Positions 24,609 to 39,693 of a DNA stretch of 64,000 bases are shown here, piece after piece. The stretch is from Roseithermus sacchariphilus (GTDB taxonomy: Bacteria > Bacteroidota > Rhodothermia > Rhodothermales > MEBIC09517). Numbering within the stretch: the first letter of the stretch is position 1; each line of letters opens with the position of its first letter. The stretch spans positions 4,016,449 to 4,080,448 of the forward strand of contig CP030158.1 of NCBI GenBank assembly GCA_003285105.1, given 5' to 3'. The position numbers and the translations under genes were made by a program. The notes below the pieces were generated by a model. That model worked only from the letters and a program-made list of their open reading frames with translations. It made no database searches and had not been told where the DNA came from.

Positions 24609-26030
24609 ATGCCGTCCGTTGGAACCGCTTCCCATCCCCTTCGCGTCGCCATCATCGGCGCCGGCCCGGCCGGGTTCTACGCCGCCGGACACCTGCTCGG
24701 CCAGAGCGACCTGACCGTCGAGGTCGACCTGTTCGACAAGCTGCCGACGCCCCACGGGCTCGTCCGCGCCGGCGTGGCGCCGGACCACCAGAAGATCAAG
24801 AACGTCACCCGCGTCTTCGACCGGATCGCCGCCCTGCCCGGCTTCCGGTTCTTCGGCAACGTCTGCCTGGGCGAGCACGTCACCGTGGACGACCTCAAGC
24901 GGCATTATCACCAGATCCTCTATGCCACCGGCGCCCAGACGGACCGCTCCCTCGGCATCCCGGGCGAAGCCCTCGACGGCAGCCACTCCGCCACCGAGTT
25001 CGTCGCCTGGTACAACGGCCATCCCGAGTTCAAGGATCGCCGGTTCGACCTGACGCAGGAGCGCGTCGCCGTGATCGGCGTGGGCAACGTGGCCATCGAC
25101 GTCGCCCGCATCCTGTGCCGCACGCCGGAAGAGCTGGAACGGACCGACATCGCCGACTATGCGCTCGACGCGCTGCGGGCGAGCCGGGTCCGCGAGGTGT
25201 TCATCCTGGGCCGGCGCGGACCGGCGCAGGCCAAGTTCACCAACGCCGAGATCAAGGAACTGGGCGAACTGGACGGGGCCGACGTCCGCGTGCCGCCGGA
25301 CGAGGCCGAGCTGGATCCGCTCAGCGCCGCCGAGCTGGAGAACGCCCCCCGCTCCGTGGTGACGAACGTGGAGATCGTGCAGGACTACGCCCGGCGCCCC
25401 CTCAGCGGCAAGCCGAAGCGGCTGACCATCCGGTTCCTCGTCTCACCCGTCGAGGTGCTGGACGACGGCACCGGGCACGTGGGCGGGCTGAAGCTCGTCC
25501 GCAACCGGCTCATCCGGGGCGACGACGGCTCCCTGCGCCCGCAGCCTACGGATACGTTCGAGACGCTGCCGGTCGGGCTGGTCTTCCGCTCGGTCGGCTA
25601 CCGCGGCGTGCCGCTGCCCGGCGTCCCCTTCGACGACCGCCGTGGCATCATCCCGAACGACGGCGGGCGCATCCTGGACGACGGCCGGCCCGTCGTGGGC
25701 CAGTACGTCGCCGGCTGGATCAAGCGCGGCCCGACCGGCGTGATCGGAACCAACAAGGCCGACGCCGTCGAGACGGTCGAGCACATGCTGGAGGACCTGC
25801 GCGAGGGCCGCCTGCTCGACCCGCCGGAGCCTTCCGCCGAGGCCGTGCTGCACCTCATCCGTTCGCGCCGGCCCTGCTTCTTCTCCTATGCCGACTGGCA
25901 ACGGCTGGACGGGATCGAAACCACCCAGGGCCGGCAGCGGGGCCGCCCGCGTGTGAAGCTCACCTGCGCCGAGGACATGCTGGCCGCCCTCGGGCGTACG
26001 GCCGACTGCCACGTGGCCGGGGCCGAATGA
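24609..26030 (+). CDS. Ferredoxin-NADP+ reductase, adrenodoxin-reductase/FprA type
   Basis: The 473-residue flavoenzyme has an N-terminal FAD-binding motif (VAIIGAGPAGFYAAGHLL), the family block LPTPHGLVRAGVAPDHQKIKNV and an NADP-binding motif (VAVIGVGNVAIDVARIL). Near the C-terminus are VGQYVAGWIKRGPTGVIGTNKADA, the diagnostic FAD/NADP contact of adrenodoxin reductases, and a C-terminal extension. It moves electrons between NADPH and ferredoxin. It is 217 bp upstream of nifJ, so it could reoxidise ferredoxin reduced by pyruvate oxidation, or supply reduced ferredoxin. The ATG at 24609 starts just before the conserved strand. Confidence 0.9.
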   Translation: MPSVGTASHPLRVAIIGAGPAGFYAAGHLLGQSDLTVEVDLFDKLPTPHGLVRAGVAPDHQKIKNVTRVFDRIAALPGFRFFGNVCLGEHVTVDDLKRHYHQILYATGAQTDRSLGIPGEALDGSHSATEFVAWYNGHPEFKDRRFDLTQERVAVIGVGNVAIDVARILCRTPEELERTDIADYALDALRASRVREVFILGRRGPAQAKFTNAEIKELGELDGADVRVPPDEAELDPLSAAELENAPRSVVTNVEIVQDYARRPLSGKPKRLTIRFLVSPVEVLDDGTGHVGGLKLVRNRLIRGDDGSLRPQPTDTFETLPVGLVFRSVGYRGVPLPGVPFDDRRGIIPNDGGRILDDGRPVVGQYVAGWIKRGPTGVIGTNKADAVETVEHMLEDLREGRLLDPPEPSAEAVLHLIRSRRPCFFSYADWQRLDGIETTQGRQRGRPRVKLTCAEDMLAALGRTADCHVAGAE

Positions 26031-26153
26031 CGCCGACCCGGGCGTGCGCCACGGCCCGGACCCTTCATCATGCAGGGGAACCCGTAGGGCAATCCCTCAC
26101 CCGGAGCACCGAGGATCAACCACACCCGGCGCGGGCACCTCCTGTCAGGCATC

Positions 26154-26172
26154 GTAAGCGCTTCCGGCTTAC
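26154..26172. promoter_or_regulatory. Inverted repeat upstream of nifJ
   Basis: GTAAGC (26154-26159) and GCTTAC (26167-26172) form a perfect 6-bp inverted repeat 76 bp before the nifJ start. It contains the palindrome AAGCGCTT (26156-26163), also seen upstream of malQ (10026). Confidence 0.35.
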
Positions 26173-26236
26173 TTGCCCCTGTGCGCATCGGCTCCACGAC
26201 GCCGGCGCACACGTCCGGTCCACGTCACGTTCTGCC

Positions 26237-26242
26237 GGGAGG
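26237..26242 (+). promoter_or_regulatory. Ribosome binding site of nifJ
   Basis: GGGAGG ends 5 nt before the ATG at 26248, one of the few strong Shine-Dalgarno sites in the window. It decides the start against an upstream in-frame codon at 26173. Confidence 0.7.
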
Positions 26243-26247
26243 ATGCC

Positions 26248-29922
<3,675 letters not shown>

Positions 29923-29987
29923 CCGGCCCGCACGGCCCTGACCCCGCACCTGCCCGGCGCATCTGCCCAACCCTGAAAGGATCGACC

Positions 29988-31001
29988 ATGGACCTGACGA
30001 CGACCTATCTCGGCCTCCCCCTCGCCCATCCCATCGTGCCGTCGGCCTCGCCGCTGTCGGAGCGCCTCGACACGATCCGCCGGCTGGAGGATGCCGGCGC
30101 GCCGGCCCTCGTCATGCATTCCCTCTTCGAGGAACAGCTCACCGGCGAGAGCCACCGGCTCGACCATTACCTCGACTACGGCACGGAGAGCTTCGCCGAA
30201 GCCCTGAGCTACTTCCCGGACGTCGGCAGCTACCACGTCGGACCCGAGGAATACCTGGAGAAGATCCGCAAAGCCCGCGAGGCCGTCGACATCCCCATCA
30301 TCGGCAGCCTCAACGGCATCTCCGCCGGGGGATGGACGCGCTACGCGCAGTACATCGAAGAAGCCGGCGCCGACGCGCTCGAACTGAACATCTATTACCT
30401 CCCGACCGACCCGAACCTGTCGGGAGCCGAGGTCGAGGAGCGCTACCTGAAGGTCGTCCGGGGCGTGCGCAGCAGCATCTCCATCCCGCTGGCCGTCAAG
30501 ATCGGTCCTTACTTCAGCGCGCTGGCCCACATGGCCCGGCGCTTCGCCGAGGCCGGCGCCGATGGGCTCGTGCTCTTCAACCGTTTCTACCAGCCGGACT
30601 TCGACCTGGAGCGCCTGGAGGTGACGCCGCACCTGGTCCTCAGCACGTCGGACGAACTGCGGCTGCCGCTGCGGTGGGTGGCGCTGCTCTATGGCCGCGT
30701 CGACGTGGACCTGGCTATCACCAGCGGCGTGCACACGCACATCGACGTGATCAAGGGGCTGATGGCCGGGGCGCAGGTGACGATGGTGGCGTCAGAGTTG
30801 ATGAAGAACGGCCTCCAGCGCATCGGCGAGATCCGCACCCAGTTGGCCGTCTGGATGGAAGAGCACGAGTACGAGTCGGTCCGGCAGATGCAGGGGAGCA
30901 TGAGCCAGATTCACGTCGCCGAGCCGACGGCCTTCGAGCGTGCAAATTACATGAAGGTGCTCCAGTCCTGGCGCCCCGATCCGGCCGGGGCCTTGTTCTA
31001 G
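29988..31001 (+). CDS. Dihydroorotate dehydrogenase-like flavoprotein (nifJ-linked)
   Basis: The 337-residue TIM-barrel protein resembles PyrD at several strands: [96 protein letters not shown] and a C-terminal FMN-phosphate region ([15 protein letters not shown]). The catalytic Ser/Cys context of true dihydroorotate dehydrogenases is not convincing, and this group is usually called DHOD-like. It follows nifJ by 65 bp with a GAAAGG ribosome site, and that pairing recurs in several phyla as far as I recall, so a role in pyruvate or ferredoxin metabolism is more likely than pyrimidine synthesis. Its TAG stop lies inside the CTAG flank of a MITE-like element. Confidence 0.82.
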   Translation: MDLTTTYLGLPLAHPIVPSASPLSERLDTIRRLEDAGAPALVMHSLFEEQLTGESHRLDHYLDYGTESFAEALSYFPDVGSYHVGPEEYLEKIRKAREAVDIPIIGSLNGISAGGWTRYAQYIEEAGADALELNIYYLPTDPNLSGAEVEERYLKVVRGVRSSISIPLAVKIGPYFSALAHMARRFAEAGADGLVLFNRFYQPDFDLERLEVTPHLVLSTSDELRLPLRWVALLYGRVDVDLAITSGVHTHIDVIKGLMAGAQVTMVASELMKNGLQRIGEIRTQLAVWMEEHEYESVRQMQGSMSQIHVAEPTAFERANYMKVLQSWRPDPAGALF

Positions 31002-31164
31002 TGCTGCGTCAAGTATGAAATGACGTGTTTATGCGCGCGGCTGTTTGGTCGCCGGCAAGGCGCCGAATCGCGGTGTAGCCAGAGCTACGGCAAGATTCGG
31101 GAACGCCGCCGGCGGGCGAACGGACCGCGCAGAACCTGTCCGAACAGGCTTGACGGAGCACTAG
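30998..31164. mobile_element. 167-bp MITE-like palindromic element
   Basis: The ends CTAGTGCTGCGTCAAG (30998-31013) and CTTGACGGAGCACTAG (31149-31164) are 16-bp inverted repeats with one mismatch. Nested inside are complementary pairs: GCGCGG/CCGCGC (31035, 31125), GCCGGC/GCCGGC (31051, 31108), CCGAATC/GATTCGG (31063, 31094) and GTAGC/GCTAC (31075, 31084). The whole element can fold into one long hairpin. CTAG at both ends may be a target duplication. No transposase is encoded, so it is a non-autonomous element. Confidence 0.75.
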
Positions 31165-31188
31165 GGTCTATTTTTGCATGCCGGTGCG

Positions 31189-31196
31189 TATACTTG
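31189..31196 (+). promoter_or_regulatory. Promoter-like TATACTTG box upstream of the porin
   Basis: TATACTTG is close to the Bacteroidetes -7 consensus TAnnTTTG and lies between the MITE and the porin gene, 177 nt before its ATG. The intervening stretch (31197-31372) holds no gene that I can support. Confidence 0.25.
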
Positions 31197-31372
31197 CGCC
31201 TGCATCTGGTGTGCGGCGCTTCTGAAGGGACCCGGCCCGCGCATCCGTTCACGCGGCGGGATGCTGCCTCCGCCCCATCAGCATCCTGCGTGTACGCAGG
31301 CCTCTGCCGTTTCGCGCGGGGCCCGCCGCACGATGCCAGACCCCTCGACAACAGGACATCGGAGACTGTGCT

Positions 31373-32407
31373 ATGATCCGTCATACGACCCGCCCTGGCC
31401 GGCTGCTGGTGCTGGGACTCACCCTTCTGCTCAGCGGGCTCCAGAACGCCGCGGCTCAGAGCCCCCGGTTCAGCGGCTACATGTTCGGCGACTACTACTA
31501 CGTGGCCGCCAGCCATGACCCGGATCTGGAGGACCGTAACGGCTTCTGGTTCCGGCGCATCTACTTCACGTTCGATCAGCGCATTGCCGAGAGGTGGTCG
31601 GTGCGGCTGCGGACCGAGATGAACCAGCCCGGCGACTTCACCTCCGGCAGCAAGATGACCCCGGTGGTCAAGGACGCCTACGTGCAATGGTCCAACGACC
31701 GGCACACGATCCTGCTCGGGATTGCGCCGACGCCCACCTGGGAGCGGGTGGAGAAGGCCTGGGGGTACCGATCCGTGGAGAAGACCCCCCTGGACCTGTA
31801 CGGGTTTGGCTCCTCTCGGGATTTCGGGCTGGCCGCCAGGGGCACGCTCGACGCCGACGGGCGGGTGCAGTACCACGTGATGGTGGCCAACGGCGCCAGC
31901 AACGGCACCGAAACCGATCGGGGCAAGAAGGTGCTGGCTTCGCTGGCGTTCTCGCCGGTGAACGCCTTCACCGTGGAGGCCTACGCCGACTATGAAGACC
32001 GGCCCGGCCGCACCAACCGGGCGACGGTGCAGGGGGCGGCCTGGTACAGCCGGAAGGCCGGACGCCTGGGCGTGCAGGTCGCGCACCAGATCCGCCAGAA
32101 GGCCGACGGCGGCGAGGATGCCTTCGACGTCGTCTCCGTCTTCGGGGTCGTACGCCTGCAGGACCGGCTCCATGCCCTGGCCCGCTTCGACCGCCAGTTC
32201 CAGCCCAACCCGAAAGCCGAGAGCATCGCCTACCTCCCCTTCGCCGAGGGCGCCGAGGCCAGCTTCATCGTCGCGGGACTGGACGTTGCCCTCACCGACA
32301 AGGTGCACGTGATGCCCAACGTGGAGGTGGTGACCTACGGCGAGGCCGACGGCGCGACGCCGGACAGCGACGTGCTGGCCCGGTTCACGTTCTACTACAC
32401 CTTCTGA
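31373..32407 (+). CDS. Outer membrane porin-like beta-barrel protein
   Basis: The 344-residue protein has a signal peptide (MIRHTTRPGRLLVLGLTLLLSG...AAAQ). It is built from amphipathic strands with alternating aromatic residues (FSGYMFGDYYYVA, FWFRRIYFTFDQRIAERWSVRLRTE, DAYVQWSN) and ends in FTFYYTF, the C-terminal aromatic signal of barrels inserted by BAM. The layout is like phosphate-selective or general porins of 14-16 strands. Substrate specificity cannot be read. It sits downstream of the MITE; 186 bp later treY begins, so it might serve uptake of an oligosaccharide or anion, but nothing shows which. Confidence 0.8.
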   Translation: MIRHTTRPGRLLVLGLTLLLSGLQNAAAQSPRFSGYMFGDYYYVAASHDPDLEDRNGFWFRRIYFTFDQRIAERWSVRLRTEMNQPGDFTSGSKMTPVVKDAYVQWSNDRHTILLGIAPTPTWERVEKAWGYRSVEKTPLDLYGFGSSRDFGLAARGTLDADGRVQYHVMVANGASNGTETDRGKKVLASLAFSPVNAFTVEAYADYEDRPGRTNRATVQGAAWYSRKAGRLGVQVAHQIRQKADGGEDAFDVVSVFGVVRLQDRLHALARFDRQFQPNPKAESIAYLPFAEGAEASFIVAGLDVALTDKVHVMPNVEVVTYGEADGATPDSDVLARFTFYYTF

Positions 32408-32507
32408 CGGTAGGCCCCGGGTCATCGGACCCTGCGTGACGCTGCGGTGCCGGGCCGATGGGCGCGGGACCCTGCACCACTCCGGGGGGAGATCCTGAGG
32501 CGAAGGC

Positions 32508-32593
32508 ATGAGTAGGAAAGAGCCGAGCCGCCGGCCCGTCACCGCCGGCGGCATGCGGACCGATCTGCTTTCCTACCGACTCGACCTCCCCTC

Positions 32594-32597
<4 letters not shown>
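32508..32597 (+). CDS. Possible 29-residue leader ORF coupled to treY
   Basis: ATG at 32508 opens MSRKEPSRRPVTAGGMRTDL and ends at a TGA (32595-32597) that overlaps the treY ATG as ATGA. The ORF coincides with a hairpin-forming region. The overlap is the classic arrangement for translational coupling. No family is recognised, and the ORF could be chance. Confidence 0.3.
32512..32576 (+). promoter_or_regulatory. Structured leader of treY
   Basis: GTAGGAAAG (32512-32520) pairs perfectly with CTTTCCTAC (32568-32576). Inside, GCCGCCGG (32527-32534) pairs with CCGGCGGC (32545-32552). The fold ends 17 nt before the treY ATG, so it could hide or expose the start region. Confidence 0.5.
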
Positions 32598-35227
<2,630 letters not shown>

Positions 35228-37451
35228 CCGCTGCCGCGCCATCGACGGGCGGGTGGTCTTCACCGGACTGATGGGCGCGCAGCACCGCCACCGCGTGGGC
35301 CGGCACCTCCAGCACCTCGTCCGCGGCGTGTGTGGGCGTGCCCAGATGCGCCCCTACGTCCGATTCCACCGACCAGTACGGCGGCGTCCCGGCCGGGTCG
35401 CCGGGCAGGTGGAACGAAACGGGGTCCTCCCCGCCGTTGAAGATCAGGAAGAAGGTGTCGTCCTTGAGCGGCCGCCCGCGGCGGTCCATGCCCTCGATGC
35501 GATCGCCGCGGAGCACCAGCCCGAAGGCCTGGAGGTCCTCCCGGCTCCAGTCCTCCCAGGTCATCTCCCGCCCGTCGGGGTGCCACCACAGCGCATCCCG
35601 GACGCCCCGCTCGTCGGGCTCGCCCGTCAGGAAGCGGCGGCGGCGGAAGTTGTGGTGCGCCTTGCGGAAGGCAATGACCTTCTGCACGAACCCCAGGAAG
35701 GCTCTGCGCCGCTCGTTCAGGTCCCAGTGGTACCAGTTGAGCTCGCTGTCGTGGCAGTAGGGGTTGTTGTTGCCCTGCTGCGTGCGCGAGAGTTCATCGC
35801 CGCCGAGCAGCATCGGCACACCCTGCGAGAGCATGAGCGTGGTGACGAAGCTGCGCTTGAGCGTCTCCCGCCGGGCGATCACCTCCGGGTCTTGCGTGGG
35901 GCCTTCGACGCCGCAGTTGGTGCTGTAGTTGGCGTTGCTGCCGTCCCGGTTTCCCTCCTGGTTGGCCGCGTTGTGCTTCTGATTGTAGCTGACCAGGTCC
36001 TGCAGCGTGAAGCCGTCGTGCGCCGTGACGAAGTTGATCGAGGCGAAGGGGCGGCGGCCGGAGAGTTCGTAGAGATCGCTGGAGCCCGTGATGCGCGTGG
36101 CAAACTCCCCCTTGAGCCCTTTGTCGCCTCGCCAGAAGCGGCGGACGGCATCGCGGTAGCGGCCGTTCCACTCGGCCCATTGCCACGGGAAGGAGCCCAC
36201 CTGATACCCGCCGGGGCCGACGTCCCACGGCTCGGCGATCAGCTTGACCTGGCTCAGCACGGGATCCTGCTGGATGACCTGGAAGAAAGACGAGAGCATG
36301 TTGATCTCGTAGAGGTCACGCGCCAGCGCCGCCGCCAGATCGAAGCGGAAGCCGTCCACGTGCATCTCCAGCACCCAGTAGCGGAGGCTGTCCATGATGA
36401 GCTGGAGGACGTGCGGGTTGCCGGCGTGCAGCGTGTTGCCGGTGCCGGTGTAGTCCATCAGATACCGGAGGTTGTCCGGGTTGCCCTTGTAATAGGCCCG
36501 GTTGTCGATCCCCCGGAACGAGAGCGTGGGGCCGAGATGGTTGCCCTCGCCGGTGTGGTTGTAGACCACGTCGATGATGACCTCGAACCCCTCGGCGTGC
36601 AGCGTGCGCACCATCATCTTGAAGTCGCGCACGGCCGTCAGCGGGCCGTTGGTGGAATAGTCCGGCTCCGGCGCGAAGTAGGCGAGCGTGTTGTACCCCC
36701 AGTAGTTGGAGAGGCCCTTCTTGACGAGGTGCCAGTCGTGCACCTTGGCATGCACGGGGAGCAGCTGGATGGTGGTGACCCCGAGGTCCTTGAGGTGCTC
36801 CAGGATCGGCTCGCTGGCCAGACCCAGGTAGGTGCCGCGCAGGTGCTCCGGCACCTCGGGGTGCAGCTTGCTGATGCCCTTGACGTGCGTTTCGTAGATG
36901 ATGGTATCCTGCCAGGGAATGTTGGGCCGGCGGTCGTCCCCCCACTCGAAGCCGCCCTCGACGACGGCGCCCAGCGGCGCATAGGGCGCGCTGTCCTCCT
37001 CGCTGAAGGACAGGTCTTCCCGCGGATCCCCCACCTTGTATCCGAACAGGCTGGTATGCCACCGGAGCGACCGCCCGACGGCCTTCGCGTAGGGGTCGAG
37101 CAACACCTTGTGCGGATTGAAGCGGTGCCCCTGCTCGGGCTGATACGGCCCGTAGACCCGGTAGCCGTAGAGCTGCCCGGGGCGCAGGCTGGGGATGTAG
37201 CCGTGCCAGATCGGCCCCGTCCGCTCCGGCAGCTCCACGGTCCAGGACGGCGCCTTGTCCTCCGGCGCGTCGAAGAGCACCAGCTCTACCTTCTCCGCAT
37301 GCTCGCTGTACAGGGAGAAGTTCACCCCGAGGCCGTCCCACGTCGCCCCCAGCGGGTGCGGCTTCCCCGGCAACACCCGCATCTTCTCGTACCAGGCAGG
37401 CGGGTTTTTGCCATGCCTTTCACGGGAATCCTTCGAAACAGACCGTATCAT

Positions 37452-37693
37452 GAATCCATCAAAAAGCTGAACATGCTGGGCGATGCGTGCCGGCCGGCGC
37501 GCCCGTAGTATGGCAAACAGGCTGGCAAAGCACCAGCCGGCTGCGTAAACTTTTCCTGACGACGGATTCGCCTGCCGGCGGGCACACCGTCTTCTTTTTT
37601 TCGCTCGTTTCCACCGCTTCCGCCCGTTCCATCACCCGGCCCCGGCAGGGACCACCGGCCGGCCCGGCGTGCCCTTCATCCGTTAAACCCTGT
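37452..37693. other. Divergent spacer glgX / glgE
   Basis: A 242-bp divergent region should hold both promoters. It contains a pyrimidine run (about 37589-37604) but no hairpin before it. I see no gene or clear operator. Confidence 0.35.
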
Positions 37694-39643
37694 ATGCCGT
37701 CCATGCCTGCAACACCCGTTCCCGAACGCTGGTCACGCGTCGCACTCACCCGTGTAGATCCTCACGTCGATGGCGGACGCTGGCCCATCAAACGCGTGGT
37801 GGGCGAGACGGTGGAGGTGGTGGCCGGCCTCATCATCGACGGGCACGATCTGCTGTCGGCCGAGCTGCAGGTGGAGTTCGACGGCGCGCCCGACCGGACC
37901 GTCCCGATGGTGCTGCGCTACAATGACGAGTACGTCGCTTCGTTCCCCATCGAGCGGATCGGCCGGTACACCTACCAGGTCCATGCCTGGACGGATCGCT
38001 TCGGGACGTGGCAGGACCGCTTCCGCCGCCGCGTCGAGGGCGGGGACTCGGACTACGAGATCACCAGCGAACTGCTCGACGGCATGGCGCTGCTGCACGA
38101 GGCCGCCGGGCAGGCCCGCGGGAAGGACCGCAAACGGCTCCAGGCGCTGGCCCGGGCCTTCGAGGAAGGCGACGTGAAGGCGGCGCTCTCGGAGGAGGTG
38201 CTGGAACTGGCCCGCCAGTACGACCCCCGCGAAGGTGCGATTGCCAGCCCGGTCTACGAGGTCCGGGCCGAGCCCGAACGAGCCCGCTTCGCCGCCTGGT
38301 ACGAGTTCTTCCCCCGCTCGGCCCCCAGCAAGCGCCCCCACGCCACGCTGGACGACGCCGCCGAGCTGCTGCCCCGCATCCAGGAGCTGGGCTTCGACGT
38401 CGTCTACCTCCCGCCCATCCATCCCATCGGCACGACCAACCGCAAAGGCAAGGACAACGCCCCGGTGGCCCGGCCGGGGGACCCCGGCAGCCCGTGGGCC
38501 ATCGGCAACGTCGAAGGCGGCCACAAAGCCGTCCACCCCGAGCTCGGCGGCATCGAAGCCTTCGACCGCTTCGTGCACCGCGCCGACGCGCTGGGCCTGA
38601 AGGTCGCCCTCGACATAGCCTTCCAGACCTCCCCCGACCACCCCTACATCAAGGAGCACCCCTCCTGGTTCCGCCAGCGACCCGACGGCACGATCCGCTA
38701 CGCCGAGAACCCGCCCAAGAAGTACCAGGACGTCCACCCGTTCGACTTCGAGAGCCCGGACTGGCCGGCCCTCTGGCAGGAGCTCAAAAGCATCTTCGAG
38801 TTCTGGATCGACCACGGCGTCACCATCTTCCGCGTGGACAACCCGCACACGAAGCCGCTGGCCTTCTGGCAATGGTGCATCGAGGACCTGCGCAGCCGCC
38901 ACCCGGAGCTGATCTTCCTGGCCGAGGCCTTCACCCGGCCGAAGATGATGTACACCCTGGCCAAACTGGGCTTCAACAACTCCTACACCTACTTCACCTG
39001 GCGCAACACCAAGTCCGAACTCCAGTCCTACGCCGAAGAGCTCTTCCAGACCGACGTGGCGGAGTTCTTCCGGCCCAACTTCTGGCCCAACACGCCGGAC
39101 ATCCTGACCGACTACCTGGTCCACGGCGGCCGCCCGGCCCACGTGATCCGGTTCGTGCTCGCCGCCACGATGTCCTCGGCCTATGGCGTCTACGGCCCCC
39201 CCTTCGAGCACGTCGACAACAACCAGCACCCCGAGCGCGAGGAGTACGCCAACAACGAAAAGTACGAGATCCGGTCGTGGAACTGGTACGACCCGCACTC
39301 GCTACAGCCGCTGATGAGGCGCGTCAACCGCATCCGCCGGGAGAACCCCGCGCTGCAGTACATGCGCAACATCCGGTTTCTGGAGATCGACAACCCGGAG
39401 ATCCTGGCGTTCTACAAGCAGCATGAGGACAACCTGATCCTCGTCGTCGTCAACCTCGATCCGCACCACACGCAATCCGGCTGGATCACGCTGCCGATGA
39501 ACGACCTGGCGTTGCCCTGGGATGCCTCCTACCAGGTACACGACCTGCTCGGCGGCGAGTATTACCACTGGCACGGGGCCCGCAACTTCGTGCAGTTGAA
39601 CCCGCACGTGCTGCCCGCGCACATCCTGCGGCTAGAGCGCTGA
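37694..39643 (+). CDS. glgE: Alpha-1,4-glucan:maltose-1-phosphate maltosyltransferase
   Basis: GlgE extends alpha-1,4-glucan by adding maltose from alpha-maltose-1-phosphate. The 649 residues include an N-terminal immunoglobulin-like region (about 10-115), a helical insert, and a GH13_3 barrel with the GlgE hallmarks EFFPRSAPSKRPHATLDDA and YLPPIHPIGTTNRKGKDNA. The nucleophile is D382 in IFRVDNPHTKP and the general acid E411 in FLAEAFTRPKMMY. It is the first gene of glgE-treS/mak-glgB, which holds every step from trehalose/maltose to branched glucan. The ATG at 37694 (or 37703) is chosen because upstream sequence is non-conserved. Confidence 0.96.
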   Translation: MPSMPATPVPERWSRVALTRVDPHVDGGRWPIKRVVGETVEVVAGLIIDGHDLLSAELQVEFDGAPDRTVPMVLRYNDEYVASFPIERIGRYTYQVHAWTDRFGTWQDRFRRRVEGGDSDYEITSELLDGMALLHEAAGQARGKDRKRLQALARAFEEGDVKAALSEEVLELARQYDPREGAIASPVYEVRAEPERARFAAWYEFFPRSAPSKRPHATLDDAAELLPRIQELGFDVVYLPPIHPIGTTNRKGKDNAPVARPGDPGSPWAIGNVEGGHKAVHPELGGIEAFDRFVHRADALGLKVALDIAFQTSPDHPYIKEHPSWFRQRPDGTIRYAENPPKKYQDVHPFDFESPDWPALWQELKSIFEFWIDHGVTIFRVDNPHTKPLAFWQWCIEDLRSRHPELIFLAEAFTRPKMMYTLAKLGFNNSYTYFTWRNTKSELQSYAEELFQTDVAEFFRPNFWPNTPDILTDYLVHGGRPAHVIRFVLAATMSSAYGVYGPPFEHVDNNQHPEREEYANNEKYEIRSWNWYDPHSLQPLMRRVNRIRRENPALQYMRNIRFLEIDNPEILAFYKQHEDNLILVVVNLDPHHTQSGWITLPMNDLALPWDASYQVHDLLGGEYYHWHGARNFVQLNPHVLPAHILRLER

Positions 39644-39693
39644 CGGTCCCGACGCACCGATCCCGCCCGCTCTCTCCCTGCTGCCCCTCTCCC

